Source: Saprospiraceae bacterium | GTDB taxonomy: Bacteria; Bacteroidota; Bacteroidia; Chitinophagales; Saprospiraceae | Direction: 5' to 3' | NCBI GenBank assembly: GCA_020628855.1 | Contig: JAHDEL010000004.1 | Span: forward strand, 36,615-100,614 | DNA length: 64,000 bases | Shown here: piece after piece, positions 26,007 to 35,802 of the stretch | Numbering within the stretch: the stretch's first letter is position 1 | Layout: every line of letters starts with the position of its first letter | Notes under the pieces: model-generated | Database searches by the model: none | Told to the model about the DNA's origin: nothing | Seen by the model: only the letters and a program-made list of their open reading frames with translations | Translations under genes and position numbers: made by a program

Positions 26007-27566
26007 TTAGAAAATATTGACCAAGTATATACTTATCAAGATAAAGGAAATGAATGCTAAAATGAGTATACCTGCTTTACCTAGATCTAGTTTCTCAGCA
26101 TTGACTTCTGGAATCTCCTTGTTATTCTGACCAATAAATGAACTCACAATTAAGGAAACTAGAACTGTGACAACCGCACCTATTGCATTCCACCAAAACC
26201 AAAAGACTTGTGGACAATAGAGCCAGAGATATACATTAACCAAAACACCAACCAGTATTCCAGCATTTGCTCCAATAAAGTTAGTGCGCTTAATGCCAAT
26301 AGCACAAATGAAAGTCCCCAAAATAGGACCATAAAAAACAGACCCAATTTTATTTATAGCCTCTATGACTGTCTTAGCTATATCTCCTGTGAAGAATGCA
26401 AAAACAATGCAGAATACCCCCCAGAATATTGCTGAATACTTAGAGTACTTCATGTATGTTTCCGTAGGAAGATCTTTCTTTCTATTGAAAATATCTTCTA
26501 CTGTAGCCGCACTCAACGAATTAATCGTACTACTCAATGAAGACATCGCAGCTGAAAAGATTGCCACCATAAGTATACCGATTATCCCATGTGGTAGATA
26601 CTCCCGTATGAAGATTGGAATCATCAAATCGGGCTTGTCTGCCGGAATCATTTTTTGAAACTCAGGAACCTTCACTACCAATGTTCCTATGACTAATCCC
26701 ATTATGCAATAGGTCACTGTGACAGGAAACCTCATCAGACCATTACATAACAAGGCTTTTTTAACTGTAGGCAAATCCTTTGCTGAAAACAATCTTTGTA
26801 CTTGACTTTGATCAGTCCCATAATAAGATGCATACAAGAAAAAACCTCCGATTACCATTGGCCAAAAGCCAAACTCTTCACCTTCATTAAACCCTAATGA
26901 ACTGAAGTCCACAGCAGTCAGCCGATTAGGATCGACATCTGCCACAAAGGCATCCCAGCCACCAATTAGACTTAGTCCATAGCCAAGACATATTATGATG
27001 CCTAAGAAAAGGATAATCATTTGAATAACATCACCATAGACCACTGCCTTCATTCCTCCTTGATAAGAGTAGATTAGAGTTACCACTCCTATTAATATAA
27101 TCGTGACCCACATCGGAATAGCCATAACGCTGGTCAAAATGAGTGCCACTGTATAGATCATTACACTTGTAGCAAAACCTCTTGATATTTGGAAAACAAT
27201 ACTTAAGAGTACTCGGGTGGAGGCATCATATCTATTCTCTAAATATTCATAAACTGAAACGATACCCATCTTGAACATGGGAGGAATGAGGTAAACCATT
27301 AAAAACAACATGGCCAACGGGACAGCAAATTCGTAAGTAAGCCACATCAATCCTCCACCATCCTTGAGCCCAACAAATGCTGGAGCAGAGATAAAACTGA
27401 TGGCTGAGAGTTGTGTCGCAGCAGTACTCAGACTAAGCGGAAACCAATGAAAAGACCTGCCGCCCAAATAGTAATCACTGCCTGATTCTGAACCCTTAAA
27501 CAGTCTTCCAAGTAATAAAAAGCCTATAATGTAGCAAGCTATAACAAGATAATCTAGTCCATTCAT
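26007..27566 (-). CDS. sodium:solute symporter (SSS family)
   Basis: 519 residues with about thirteen membrane segments. SSS features are LGGRSFHWFPLSLSTAATQLSAISFISAP (first core helices), the GGMKAVVYGDVIQM stretch, and SSLSSTINSLSAATVEDIF around residue 350. It imports a solute with sodium across the inner membrane. The substrate cannot be read from sequence. It lies 1 bp after the hydrolase gene and abuts the glycerate kinase gene, so it most likely carries the glycoside that the hydrolase cleaves. Confidence 0.9.
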   Translation of the reverse strand: MNGLDYLVIACYIIGFLLLGRLFKGSESGSDYYLGGRSFHWFPLSLSTAATQLSAISFISAPAFVGLKDGGGLMWLTYEFAVPLAMLFLMVYLIPPMFKMGIVSVYEYLENRYDASTRVLLSIVFQISRGFATSVMIYTVALILTSVMAIPMWVTIILIGVVTLIYSYQGGMKAVVYGDVIQMIILFLGIIICLGYGLSLIGGWDAFVADVDPNRLTAVDFSSLGFNEGEEFGFWPMVIGGFFLYASYYGTDQSQVQRLFSAKDLPTVKKALLCNGLMRFPVTVTYCIMGLVIGTLVVKVPEFQKMIPADKPDLMIPIFIREYLPHGIIGILMVAIFSAAMSSLSSTINSLSAATVEDIFNRKKDLPTETYMKYSKYSAIFWGVFCIVFAFFTGDIAKTVIEAINKIGSVFYGPILGTFICAIGIKRTNFIGANAGILVGVLVNVYLWLYCPQVFWFWWNAIGAVVTVLVSLIVSSFIGQNNKEIPEVNAEKLDLGKAGILILAFISFILISIYLVNIF

Positions 27567-27567
27567 A

Positions 27568-28863
27568 CTAGTCTGTTAAAAAGTGAACTATTGTGGAAGC
27601 GGTCCAACTGAAATTGCCACCACCATAACCGGACTCCAGATGTTCAACATCTGATTTATTGGACTCAAAATATTCATAGAAACCTAGCTTACTCACTAGT
27701 GTAATGAGGTCTTCCTTGACTGTTTTTGCTAGGTCAGAATATCCATAGTTATCTAAGCCTTTACTTATCATCCAATTCATTTGAGGCCAAACAGGACCTC
27801 TCCAATATCGCTTGGAGTCAAATAGTGGACTATCAATATCAAAACTCGGACATAAAAAATAGCCTCTGTTCTTAATCGACTCTAATTCTTCTGCAATAGA
27901 CTTGGCTTGTTCTTTACTCGCTACATTTGCGAAAAGAGCGACATATCCACCTATCTCTTTGTGGAGGATTTGCTTATTGATTCTTGCATCATATGACACA
28001 AATGTCCCTAAATCGTCTGACCAGAATTTTTTAGAAAAATTCGTTCTACTTGTCTTTTGCCATGCTTCAATTTCTTCAGTATCATAGCCAAACTGACTTC
28101 CCAAGTTTATCAAGCCTTCATTTGATCTAATGAGTATTGCATTCATCATGCAATCTTGAATGAGAAATGGACTCTGTTCCGCAATTTCTTTCCCTTCATA
28201 ATCATAAGACTTGCCTAACTCCATGAGATAGACATATCTATCGTATTGATCTTTTGTTGGACGTTCAGAGGCATCTGCTATTTGGATATCTCTACGAGTA
28301 TAGCTGGGCAGACGGTCAAAATCTATCTCAATTCGATTAAGCGATTCATCCCAGATCGGTGAGTTATCTCTCCCTGACTCCCAAGGATGATAAATAAAAA
28401 ACAGGCCTTCATTCCAAGGGTCTCTATAATTATAGAGAAACCTGTGATACTTGACCACCTTTGGATAGAGAGCTTTGATTGCTTCGAATACCTTTGGATC
28501 ATCATGGTGCTTATTGAATATCTCTTCTAAGACAAATCCAAAGACTGCAGGTTGTGTAATTCCAGATGACTTAGGCTTGTTCGGTGCACCCGAATTGACT
28601 TGACTATTCCAAAAATCAAAGTTAGGAAAGTAGGTTTTTTCTGTCTCACTATGGAAGAGAATATGAGGCAGCATACCATTTTCCCATTGTCCAGAAAACA
28701 TGGATTGAATTTCTGTCAAAGATTTTTCAATATCATAAAGAGAAGTACCTAAGGCAACAAATCCCGAATCCCACATCCACTGAAAGGGATAGAGTCGAGA
28801 AGTCGGAATCGTAAATCCTCCTCTCCAGTTTTGTTCTATAATTGCCTTGGCCTGTTCAAGCAT
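27568..28863 (-). CDS. GH63-like glycoside hydrolase, probable glucosyl- or mannosylglycerate hydrolase
   Basis: 431 residues with no signal peptide, so cytoplasmic. The fold is an (alpha/alpha)6 barrel of the MGH1-like/GH63 type: QWMWDSGF at residues 29-35, QPAVFGF, the segment WESGRDNSPIWD at 161-172 with likely general acid Asp166, WRGPVWPQMNW around 365, and FYEYFES then GGGNFSWTAS near the end with likely base Glu397. Known short enzymes of this type hydrolyse mannosylglycerate or glucosylglycerate to hexose and glycerate, and their length (about 420-450) fits. Trehalases of GH37 share the fold but are longer. The downstream glycerate kinase supports a glyceroyl glycoside. Sugar identity is not determined. 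Confidence 0.75.
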   Translation of the reverse strand: MLEQAKAIIEQNWRGGFTIPTSRLYPFQWMWDSGFVALGTSLYDIEKSLTEIQSMFSGQWENGMLPHILFHSETEKTYFPNFDFWNSQVNSGAPNKPKSSGITQPAVFGFVLEEIFNKHHDDPKVFEAIKALYPKVVKYHRFLYNYRDPWNEGLFFIYHPWESGRDNSPIWDESLNRIEIDFDRLPSYTRRDIQIADASERPTKDQYDRYVYLMELGKSYDYEGKEIAEQSPFLIQDCMMNAILIRSNEGLINLGSQFGYDTEEIEAWQKTSRTNFSKKFWSDDLGTFVSYDARINKQILHKEIGGYVALFANVASKEQAKSIAEELESIKNRGYFLCPSFDIDSPLFDSKRYWRGPVWPQMNWMISKGLDNYGYSDLAKTVKEDLITLVSKLGFYEYFESNKSDVEHLESGYGGGNFSWTASTIVHFLTD

Positions 28864-28887
28864 ATGTAGTGTGTTGAAAATAAAGAG

Positions 28888-28910
28888 AAGGAGGGTACTG
28901 AACCCTCCTT
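28888..28910 (-). terminator. hairpin between receptor and hydrolase genes
   Basis: AAGGAGGGT (28888-28896), a 5-base loop, then ACCCTCCTT (28902-28910): nine perfect pairs with a GC-rich core. On the minus strand it lies 31 bases after the receptor stop and is followed by the T-rich CTCTTTATTTTC, then the hydrolase start 24 bases beyond the stem. It could be a partial terminator or an mRNA-stabilising processing site that makes more receptor than enzyme. Confidence 0.65.
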
Positions 28911-28941
28911 TTCTTTCAAAAATGTAATGAAAAAACTTTAC

Positions 28942-31533
28942 TTAAAACTGAAATGCAGCTCTAACAAAAATTCTTCTAGGTAAAATAGGTCTACCTACAA
29001 AGAATTCTCCGCCAGCAACCTGGCTATTCCCTTGTCTTGGGCTACCTTCTGTTACACCGGCAGCATCTAATAAGTTAAATACAGATAATCCAAGTCTCAG
29101 TGATTCATCACCCTTACCGAGATCAAAAGTATATCCAGCATCAGCTCTGACAATATTGAAGCCATCAAGCTCTACTGTATTACTATTATTAGCAAACTTG
29201 CTACCCAAGAAATTGGAAGAAAGATTTATATCAAATCCAGAATTTTCATAATTGACACCCACCATTCCCATGATATTTGGGATACGCGCGATACTATTTC
29301 CAACCTGCTCATCATTCCCTTCTACTTCTGTAAATTCATGGTCTTGCCATGTAAAGTTTCCATAGAGATCTAATCCATTAGAAACATTGTAATTCAAGCT
29401 AGCTTCGAAACCAATAGTTTGTGTGCTTTGTAATTGAATAGATTCGGTGATACCACCATTTCCATCATTTACAATATCTACATTTCTTCTGTCGCTCAAT
29501 GCATTAAAGAAGAATGCTGCAGTTCCTGCTAATCTACTACTACCATATTTAGCACCTAATTCACCTTGGATTACTGTCTCTGTCTCATATGACTGAGGTG
29601 CACCTCCTGCAAATTTCAATGATCTTAATTGCGGGAAGAAATATCCTCTACTTCCGTTAGCATAGAGATTTACATTCTCATTGAGCTTATACAATCCTCC
29701 AATAACGAAGGCAACATCAGATGCTTCTACAATTCCTTTGTTGAATTTATTCGATCCAACACCATCTTCCAAACTCACATTACCAATTGCTTTCTCCCAT
29801 CTCAATCCAACGTCTAGATTAAATCTATCCCATTTGATTTCATCAGCAATATATCCAGCAATCTTTGTGCTCTGCAGTGTTTTGTTTGATGTCTGTCTAC
29901 CACTGCCTTCGACGTAACCACTACTAGAATGACTGACAGTATTACCTGCTCCATCATCATAAGAAACTCCCACTGCTCTTGGTGAGTTACTAAAGTCACC
30001 TAGTACATTGTGAATCCAGTTATTATCAAGAGCTTTCGTATTAGACATGAAAGTTCCAATTGTGAAATTATGGTTGTTCACAGTCTTCGTCAGGTTAACT
30101 TCACCAACTAACTCTTCCATATCTCTTTGTCTGTCTAAGACTCTATTTTCAAAGAGGAGATCTCCACTAGCTAATGCAGCTCCATTATCAGCATATGTAA
30201 AAGTCGCATTTGAAGGAAGCTCTCTATCTTCTAAGTAACCTGATTGACTTTCTGGAGTATTGTGTGTACCATCTCCATCTAAGAATAGATTAAACCAATG
30301 ATCATACGAAGCAGCTTTTGTCTTAGCAGAAAGTCTCCAATCATTACCAAACGCATGCGTAAGTTCACCCATAATGAATTGACCATTTGTAGTTACACCA
30401 TCTCCAATAGGTGATTTGAATGTTCCAAATGGAGTATCAAAAGAATAATCTTTTAACTGGCTTGACAACATAGTATAAATCGGTTCGCCATCATTACCAG
30501 TAGGTCTTTCTCTGTCACCTGAGGAGTTATCAAGTGGATACGGGAGATAGAATTGTACATTATCATCAATCTTCTGCATACTGACTACAAATGAGCTATT
30601 TCCATCATTGAATAATTTCTTGACATTACCTCTGATTTGATAACCTCTTGTTGGTAGACCAGTCTCTAAAGGGCCTTCATCATATCTGTAGAATCCAGAA
30701 AAAGCATAATATAAGTTCTTTGCTATTGGACCAGCAGTCAAGAAATCTGTTTTGATTCTTCCTCCTTGCCCCCATTCAAGCTGAACCTTATTCACTGGGT
30801 CATCAGTTCCTCTAATGCTCTGATAGTTGACAATTCCTGCCACACTACCAGCGCCCTGAAGAGTTGCAGATCCCCCTCTAACAAACTCAAGGCTCCTTAA
30901 GCCAATATCATTTCTGAAATAGACGTCATGCGCCGACGAATTCAAACCAAACGTACTTAATACAGGAATTCCATCAATGTTCAATGGCGTAAATGCGTAC
31001 TGACCACCAGAAGGAAATCCTCTGACAAAAAGGTTAGTAGCAACTTCTCCACCCCCTCCTTCAGCAGTGATACCTGGTACGGTTCTTAGGATATCGGCTT
31101 GAGAATTAGAGGTAAGTCTGGCTAATTGAGCACCATTCAATACTGTGAGAGACATTGGTGATTCTTTTTGTGTCCTTCCGGTAAATGTACCAGAAACAAC
31201 TACTTCATCAAGAGCCATAGGATCACCAGATAACATGAGTTCTTCCACCATACTACTGCCATCTGCGACTGTAACATACCGTGTACCAAACCCTACATAA
31301 CTGATTCTTAAAGTGTTGCTACCATCGGGCATCGTGATAGTATACTTCCCGTCAAGATCAGTGATAGTTCCGATAGATGTTCCATCTACAACAACACTTG
31401 CTCCTATAACCGGGTCACCACTAGAGTCCTTGACGACTCCAGACACGGTATTCTGGGCAATCACAACATTACCAATTATTAGTAATAATGCTGTGAAAAA
31501 TACTTTAGTTTTTGTGTAAAGATGTTTTTTCAT
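28942..31533 (-). CDS. TonB-dependent outer-membrane receptor
   Basis: 863 residues. Signal peptide to about residue 26 (GNVVIAQ), a carboxypeptidase-regulatory-like beta-sandwich (NTVSGVVKDSSGDPVIGASV, residues about 28-110), then the plug (ILRTVPGITAEGGGGEVATN, LNIDGIPVL, VRGGSATLQGAGSVAGIVNY) and a 22-strand barrel ending in aromatic FQF. No SusD gene follows, so this is a stand-alone receptor rather than a SusC/D pair. It takes up ligands across the outer membrane using TonB energy. Context (AraC divergent; hydrolase, symporter and glycerate kinase downstream) points to a small glycoside substrate. Confidence 0.92.
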   Translation of the reverse strand: MKKHLYTKTKVFFTALLLIIGNVVIAQNTVSGVVKDSSGDPVIGASVVVDGTSIGTITDLDGKYTITMPDGSNTLRISYVGFGTRYVTVADGSSMVEELMLSGDPMALDEVVVSGTFTGRTQKESPMSLTVLNGAQLARLTSNSQADILRTVPGITAEGGGGEVATNLFVRGFPSGGQYAFTPLNIDGIPVLSTFGLNSSAHDVYFRNDIGLRSLEFVRGGSATLQGAGSVAGIVNYQSIRGTDDPVNKVQLEWGQGGRIKTDFLTAGPIAKNLYYAFSGFYRYDEGPLETGLPTRGYQIRGNVKKLFNDGNSSFVVSMQKIDDNVQFYLPYPLDNSSGDRERPTGNDGEPIYTMLSSQLKDYSFDTPFGTFKSPIGDGVTTNGQFIMGELTHAFGNDWRLSAKTKAASYDHWFNLFLDGDGTHNTPESQSGYLEDRELPSNATFTYADNGAALASGDLLFENRVLDRQRDMEELVGEVNLTKTVNNHNFTIGTFMSNTKALDNNWIHNVLGDFSNSPRAVGVSYDDGAGNTVSHSSSGYVEGSGRQTSNKTLQSTKIAGYIADEIKWDRFNLDVGLRWEKAIGNVSLEDGVGSNKFNKGIVEASDVAFVIGGLYKLNENVNLYANGSRGYFFPQLRSLKFAGGAPQSYETETVIQGELGAKYGSSRLAGTAAFFFNALSDRRNVDIVNDGNGGITESIQLQSTQTIGFEASLNYNVSNGLDLYGNFTWQDHEFTEVEGNDEQVGNSIARIPNIMGMVGVNYENSGFDINLSSNFLGSKFANNSNTVELDGFNIVRADAGYTFDLGKGDESLRLGLSVFNLLDAAGVTEGSPRQGNSQVAGGEFFVGRPILPRRIFVRAAFQF

Positions 31534-31566
31534 AATAAAATATTGATAAGTTAGATATTAAATATT

Positions 31567-31594
31567 AGAAGGTAATAAATATTTGTTTTAACAA
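31567..31594 (-). promoter_or_regulatory. candidate promoter of the receptor operon
   Basis: On the minus strand TTG (31594-31592), a 17-base spacer and TACCTTCT (31574-31567), two mismatches from TAnnTTTG. The leader to ATG 31533 would be about 27 bases. A weak match, made more plausible by the inverted repeat directly upstream and the divergent AraC gene. Confidence 0.3.
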
Positions 31595-31602
31595 TATTAA
31601 CT

Positions 31603-31615
31603 CTCCTTAAAGGAG
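31603..31615. promoter_or_regulatory. inverted repeat, candidate AraC-family operator
   Basis: CTCCTT, one base, AAGGAG. It lies 9 bases upstream of the TTG element of the candidate receptor promoter, where activators of the AraC type commonly bind, in the spacer between the receptor and the araC-like gene. AraC proteins often prefer direct repeats, so this is tentative. Confidence 0.3.
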
Positions 31616-31700
31616 TGAGAGATGAAGAAAACTATAGAATTATGATACTATACTATAATTTTTAGCATAGATTTAACATATCAGCAATATTCTATTTCTT

Positions 31701-32546
31701 TTGAGGCCAGAATTTGAAAAAATATCCCAAGCTGTAGGAAAAGCGTTTTCCCGCAGAAAAATAGTGAGAAAGAGCAGACCATTTCTTTCTCAGGCATGGC
31801 ATTTTCATCCTGAAATTGAACTCTGTTACACATTGAAGAGTCAAGGAAAGAGATACGTTGGAAATGCAATTTCTAATTACTCAGAGGGAGATATTGTCCT
31901 TATTGGACCTAACGTACCTCATGGCTTCACAACTTCGACTAATACAGAGCAATATGTAATACAGTTTACATCTGATTTTGCAGGAGAAGCATTTCTTAAT
32001 CTATCTGAACTCAGACCAATTAAAGAATTACTACTCAAATCGCGAAGAGGTATAGTACTTCATGGTGGTTTAAAATCCAAAATTCAAGAACTGACCAAAC
32101 TCATCTTCCAAAAGGAGGGATTCCAGAGTTTTCTGATGCTACTCGAAATCTTAAACACCATTGCTGCATCCTCCGAATATGAGCAAATCTGTTCTGACCA
32201 ATATTCGACAAGCATTCGGGCTGGTCAATTGAGTAGAATCAAGAAAGTATTCAAGTACATTGAAAACAACTTTCAGAAAGATATCTCAGTGGATGACGTT
32301 AGGAAGTGTATTAATCTCACTGAGCCAGCATTCTACAAATTCATAAAGAGACATACAAAAAGGAAGTTTACAGAGATTCTCAATGAGTATAGAATTGCCT
32401 ATGCTTCAAAACAACTCATAAACTCAAGTCAGACAATTGCTGAGATTTGTTACGCTAGCGGGTATAACAATCTATCTTATTTCAACAGAAAGTTTAAAGA
32501 TATGATGGGAAGGACGCCCAAAGAATTCAGAGCCTTATACAAATAA
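31701..32546 (+). CDS. AraC-family transcriptional regulator with cupin sensor
   Basis: 281 residues from a TTG start (MRPEFEKIS; no suitable ATG precedes the conserved N-terminus). The N-terminal cupin has WHFHPEIELCYTLKSQGKRYVG and GDIVLIGPNVPHGF, a sugar-sensing arm typical of Bacteroidota regulators. The C-terminal about 100 residues hold two helix-turn-helix motifs: DISVDDVRKCINLTEPAFYK and TIAEICYASGYNNLSYFNRK, then GRTPKEFR. It is divergent from the receptor operon (167-bp spacer) and probably controls it in response to the transported compound or a product. Confidence 0.9.
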   Translation: MRPEFEKISQAVGKAFSRRKIVRKSRPFLSQAWHFHPEIELCYTLKSQGKRYVGNAISNYSEGDIVLIGPNVPHGFTTSTNTEQYVIQFTSDFAGEAFLNLSELRPIKELLLKSRRGIVLHGGLKSKIQELTKLIFQKEGFQSFLMLLEILNTIAASSEYEQICSDQYSTSIRAGQLSRIKKVFKYIENNFQKDISVDDVRKCINLTEPAFYKFIKRHTKRKFTEILNEYRIAYASKQLINSSQTIAEICYASGYNNLSYFNRKFKDMMGRTPKEFRALYK

Positions 32547-32547
32547 A

Positions 32548-32575
32548 AAAGCCTCACTCTGTCGAATGAGGCTTT
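32548..32575. terminator. bidirectional terminator between araC-like gene and dnaK
   Basis: AAAGCCTCA (32548-32556), a 10-base loop, TGAGGCTTT (32567-32575): nine perfect pairs flanked by A-rich and T-containing sequence. It lies between convergent genes: the araC-like stop is at 32546 and the dnaK stop begins at 32603. Confidence 0.8.
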
Positions 32576-32602
32576 AGTGTAACTCTGCTGTTACTTATCT
32601 GA

Positions 32603-34516
32603 TTAGCTTTCTTTATCTCCGACTTCTTCGAATTCTACATCCTGAACATCTTCTCCACCTTCACTACTTTCATTTCCAGCTGTTGCGTTTTCTCCACCTT
32701 CAGCCTGAGCCTCTTGAGAAGCTGCATAAATATCCTGGCTAGCAGCCTGCCATGCAGTATTCAATGCTTCAGTTGCTTTGTCAATTGCTGGAACATCTTG
32801 CATCTTATGTGCTTCCTTCAATTCTGCAACTGCTGATTCGATAGCTCCTTTTTTATCTTCAGGAATCTTATCTCCAAATTCAGTGATTTGTTTCTCTGTT
32901 TGGAAGATAAGAGTATCTGCAGCATTTAGCTTATCTACTTTCTCTCTAGCTTCTTTATCTGATGCTGCATTAGCTTCTGCTTCTGCCTTCATCTTCTCGA
33001 TCTCTTCTTTTGAGAGCCCTGTAGAAGCTTCAATACGAATGTTCTGCTCTTTCCCTGTGCCTTTATCTTTTGCTGACACACTCAAGATACCATTGGCATC
33101 CATATCAAATGTCACTTCAATCTGAGGCACTCCTCTAGGTGATGGTGGTATGCCATCTAAGATAAATCTTCCAACAGATCTATTATCCCTTGCCATTGGT
33201 CTCTCCCCTTGCAAAATATGAATTTCTACACTTGGTTGATTATCCGAAGCTGTGGAATAAGTCTTTTGCTTTTTAGTAGGAATAGTTGAGTTAGATTCGA
33301 TTACTACATCATAGACACCACCCATTGTTTCTATTCCCAGAGAAAGTGGTGTTACGTCTAAAAGTAACACATCTTGGACATCACCACTCAATACTCCACC
33401 TTGAATAGCTGCACCAACAGCCACTACTTCATCAGGATTTACACTCCTATTCGGCTTTCTTCCAAAGAACTCTTCTACTGCCTCTTGTATTTTTGGTATT
33501 CTAGTTGATCCTCCTACCAAAATGACGTCATCAATATCGCTTTTTGACAATCCAGCATCTTTCAATGCTTCTTGACAAGGAATCAGAGTACGCTTAACTA
33601 AGTCTTCTGAAAGCTGTTCAAACTTAGCTCTAGTCAACTTAGTCACTAAGTGTTTAGGAACACCATCTACAGCCGTAACATAAGGTAAGTTAATATCTGC
33701 CTGTGTAGAAGAAGACAACTCAATCTTCGCCTTTTCTGCTGCCTCTTTAAGCCTCTGTAGGGCCATAGGATCTTTTCTGAGATCTATGTTCTCAGAATTC
33801 TTAAACTCATCTGCTAGAAAATCAATCAAGAGTTGATCAAAGTCATCTCCTCCGAGGTGTGTATCACCATTAGTTGACTTTACTTCGAATACTCCATCTC
33901 CTAATTCTAGAATTGAAATATCGAATGTACCTCCTCCAAGATCGTAGACTGCGATAGTACTATCCTGTCCTTTTTTATCGAGACCATATGCTAGTGCAGC
34001 TGCAGTTGGCTCATTGATTATCCTGCTTACTTTCAATCCAGCTATTTCACCAGCTTCTTTTGTAGCTTGTCTCTGGGAATCATTAAAGTAGGCAGGTACT
34101 GTTACAACAGCCTCGGTGACTTCAGTACCCAAAAAGTCTTCTGCAGTCTTCTTCATTTTTTGAAGAATCATTGCTGAAAGTTCTTGCGGTGTATATTTTC
34201 GATCTTCTATTTCGACTCTTACTGTATCATTGTCTCCTTTGACCACTTTGTAAGCCATTCTGTCAACTTCTGATCCAGACTCACTATAACGCTGGCCCAT
34301 GAATCTTTTGATAGATGCTATTGTTCGCGTCGGATTTGTGATTGCTTGCCTCTTTGCTGGATCTCCTACCTTTCTTTCTCCGCCATCAAGGAATGCAACG
34401 ATAGATGGTGTTGTCCTTCTCCCTTCTTCATTCGGGATGACAACTGGTTCATTACCTTCCATCACAGCGACTACTGAGTTAGTCGTTCCGAGGTCAATTC
34501 CGATAATTTTACCCAT
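32603..34516 (-). CDS. dnaK: chaperone DnaK (Hsp70)
   Basis: 637 residues. ATPase signatures [16 protein letters not shown] (N-terminus), [16 protein letters not shown] (about 190) and [20 protein letters not shown] (about 335), then the linker [19 protein letters not shown] and the substrate-binding domain. The tail is acidic ([10 protein letters not shown]), as usual for bacterial DnaK. It folds proteins with DnaJ and GrpE, neither of which is in the window. The gene stands alone between a terminator and an unrelated lipoprotein gene. No heat-shock operator such as CIRCE is visible upstream. Confidence 0.98.
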   Translation of the reverse strand: MGKIIGIDLGTTNSVVAVMEGNEPVVIPNEEGRRTTPSIVAFLDGGERKVGDPAKRQAITNPTRTIASIKRFMGQRYSESGSEVDRMAYKVVKGDNDTVRVEIEDRKYTPQELSAMILQKMKKTAEDFLGTEVTEAVVTVPAYFNDSQRQATKEAGEIAGLKVSRIINEPTAAALAYGLDKKGQDSTIAVYDLGGGTFDISILELGDGVFEVKSTNGDTHLGGDDFDQLLIDFLADEFKNSENIDLRKDPMALQRLKEAAEKAKIELSSSTQADINLPYVTAVDGVPKHLVTKLTRAKFEQLSEDLVKRTLIPCQEALKDAGLSKSDIDDVILVGGSTRIPKIQEAVEEFFGRKPNRSVNPDEVVAVGAAIQGGVLSGDVQDVLLLDVTPLSLGIETMGGVYDVVIESNSTIPTKKQKTYSTASDNQPSVEIHILQGERPMARDNRSVGRFILDGIPPSPRGVPQIEVTFDMDANGILSVSAKDKGTGKEQNIRIEASTGLSKEEIEKMKAEAEANAASDKEAREKVDKLNAADTLIFQTEKQITEFGDKIPEDKKGAIESAVAELKEAHKMQDVPAIDKATEALNTAWQAASQDIYAASQEAQAEGGENATAGNESSEGGEDVQDVEFEEVGDKES

Positions 34517-34687
34517 TATTATTAGTATTTATCTAGTTTGTTGTTATAAAAATTACACTCTAGCCTATTCAATAGTCGTACCATGCCAATTTTCAGTCCA
34601 TTGATATGACATTATTACCTAGTTCTGCAGTACTTGACTGACAGAGCAGATATATTTCTGACAAAAAGTCAAAAAAAGCCTAAATAA

Positions 34688-35668
34688 CTATTGGAAATTG
34701 AGTGGTGCTGTAAGTCCTCCGTTGACTAATGAGTCTAACGTTTTTTGAGAAAGCTTGACTTCAACAGCTGTGGCTGTAGATCTGGTACTAAATACACCTA
34801 CACCATTTTCTATATTACTGAATGTCGGCAGCTCACCTGATGAAGTTATCCCAGTATTAGCTTGAATCACATTCAAATAATCACGTAGCTCAGGTCCTGC
34901 ACCAGTTACTTCAGCTTCAAAATCTACAAAACGTCTATCTATGAACTCGCTATTATCCAACTCTGCGAGCAAGAAGTTATAGAAATTAATGCCACTAAAC
35001 TCGTACTTAAAGTTTTCTACATTCTTCGCAAGATTCCAAGTCAACGTTTTGTCGACAAATTCATTTGTTGGAGAGCTATTATCTCTTTCTTTGATATTGA
35101 AGTAAAAATTGACATCATAAATAACAAGATCTTCTCTTTCTCTCCATTTTACCAGAGATGGAGATGTGAAAGAAAATGCGTAATCATCCTCATCTTCAGG
35201 ATTTAACATTTGTGGAATCTGGCCCAAAACTGTTTGCGATGATGCAAATTCTTGATCATTTGCATCGAGTAGAGAAAGTCTATAGCTCCTACCATGCACC
35301 AATTCGATATCTTCAGATTTTATTTTATAGAGATAGTTAGGCATTGTTGCAAAGACTCCTTCATCTCGAACATAACCTTCAAGATTGCCATCTACTCTCT
35401 GCAAATTGTAGTCAGTATTTGTCTCAAGGTCGGTGATTACAACTGTGATATCATTATAATACAATGAGTCAGGAATAAGTGCTAGTTCGAATGCTGACGT
35501 AGATTCATCTCTAAATGCTCGCTCAACTCTAATGTATTGTGCAGTATCTGACTCACTCAGAAAACCGAAAACAACAGGGATTTCTTCCTTATCCGCAATA
35601 AGATTAAAGTCATTATTACAACTGAGTGCAAAAGCTGTTACAACAATAACTGTAATAAAATATCTCAT
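34688..35668 (-). CDS. DUF4249-like lipoprotein
   Basis: 326 residues from ATG 35668, chosen because the signal (MRYFITVIVVTAFALSC) begins there; an upstream in-frame start would add 11 polar residues. Lipobox FALSC. The mature protein begins with a beta-rich segment (EIPVVFGFLSESDTAQYIRVERAF, paraphrasing residues about 25-45) followed by ITVVITDLETN, a plan like the DUF4249 family of exported Bacteroidota lipoproteins often encoded near TonB receptors. No receptor gene is adjacent. Function unknown. Confidence 0.6.
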   Translation of the reverse strand: MRYFITVIVVTAFALSCNNDFNLIADKEEIPVVFGFLSESDTAQYIRVERAFRDESTSAFELALIPDSLYYNDITVVITDLETNTDYNLQRVDGNLEGYVRDEGVFATMPNYLYKIKSEDIELVHGRSYRLSLLDANDQEFASSQTVLGQIPQMLNPEDEDDYAFSFTSPSLVKWREREDLVIYDVNFYFNIKERDNSSPTNEFVDKTLTWNLAKNVENFKYEFSGINFYNFLLAELDNSEFIDRRFVDFEAEVTGAGPELRDYLNVIQANTGITSSGELPTFSNIENGVGVFSTRSTATAVEVKLSQKTLDSLVNGGLTAPLNFQ

Positions 35669-35802
35669 GTAATCTCGTTTAATATCAGAATCGAAGGGCA
35701 AATGTAAGATTTACCAAAGTAGATAATAAATAAATCAGCGCCTTAGTTTACTAAACGACAAATTCCTAACTTGCGTGTCTTACATTCAGAATATTTAAAC
35801 TC

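Noticed and set aside
28942..31533. A SusC/SusD polysaccharide utilisation locus
   Set aside because: No SusD-like gene follows the receptor and no exported polysaccharide-degrading enzyme is in the operon.
32778..33125. 115-codon frame antisense to dnaK
   Set aside because: Low-complexity Ser/Ala/Phe composition typical of a shadow of an acidic helical gene.
34517..34600. Possible sigma-54 or CIRCE-like element before dnaK
   Set aside because: The TGGCAT segment has no TTGC at the required spacing and no CIRCE repeat is present.
34640..34690. TGAC-AAAAA-GTCA inverted repeat followed by A-run near the lipoprotein stop
   Set aside because: Only four to five AT-containing pairs; too weak to call a terminator.
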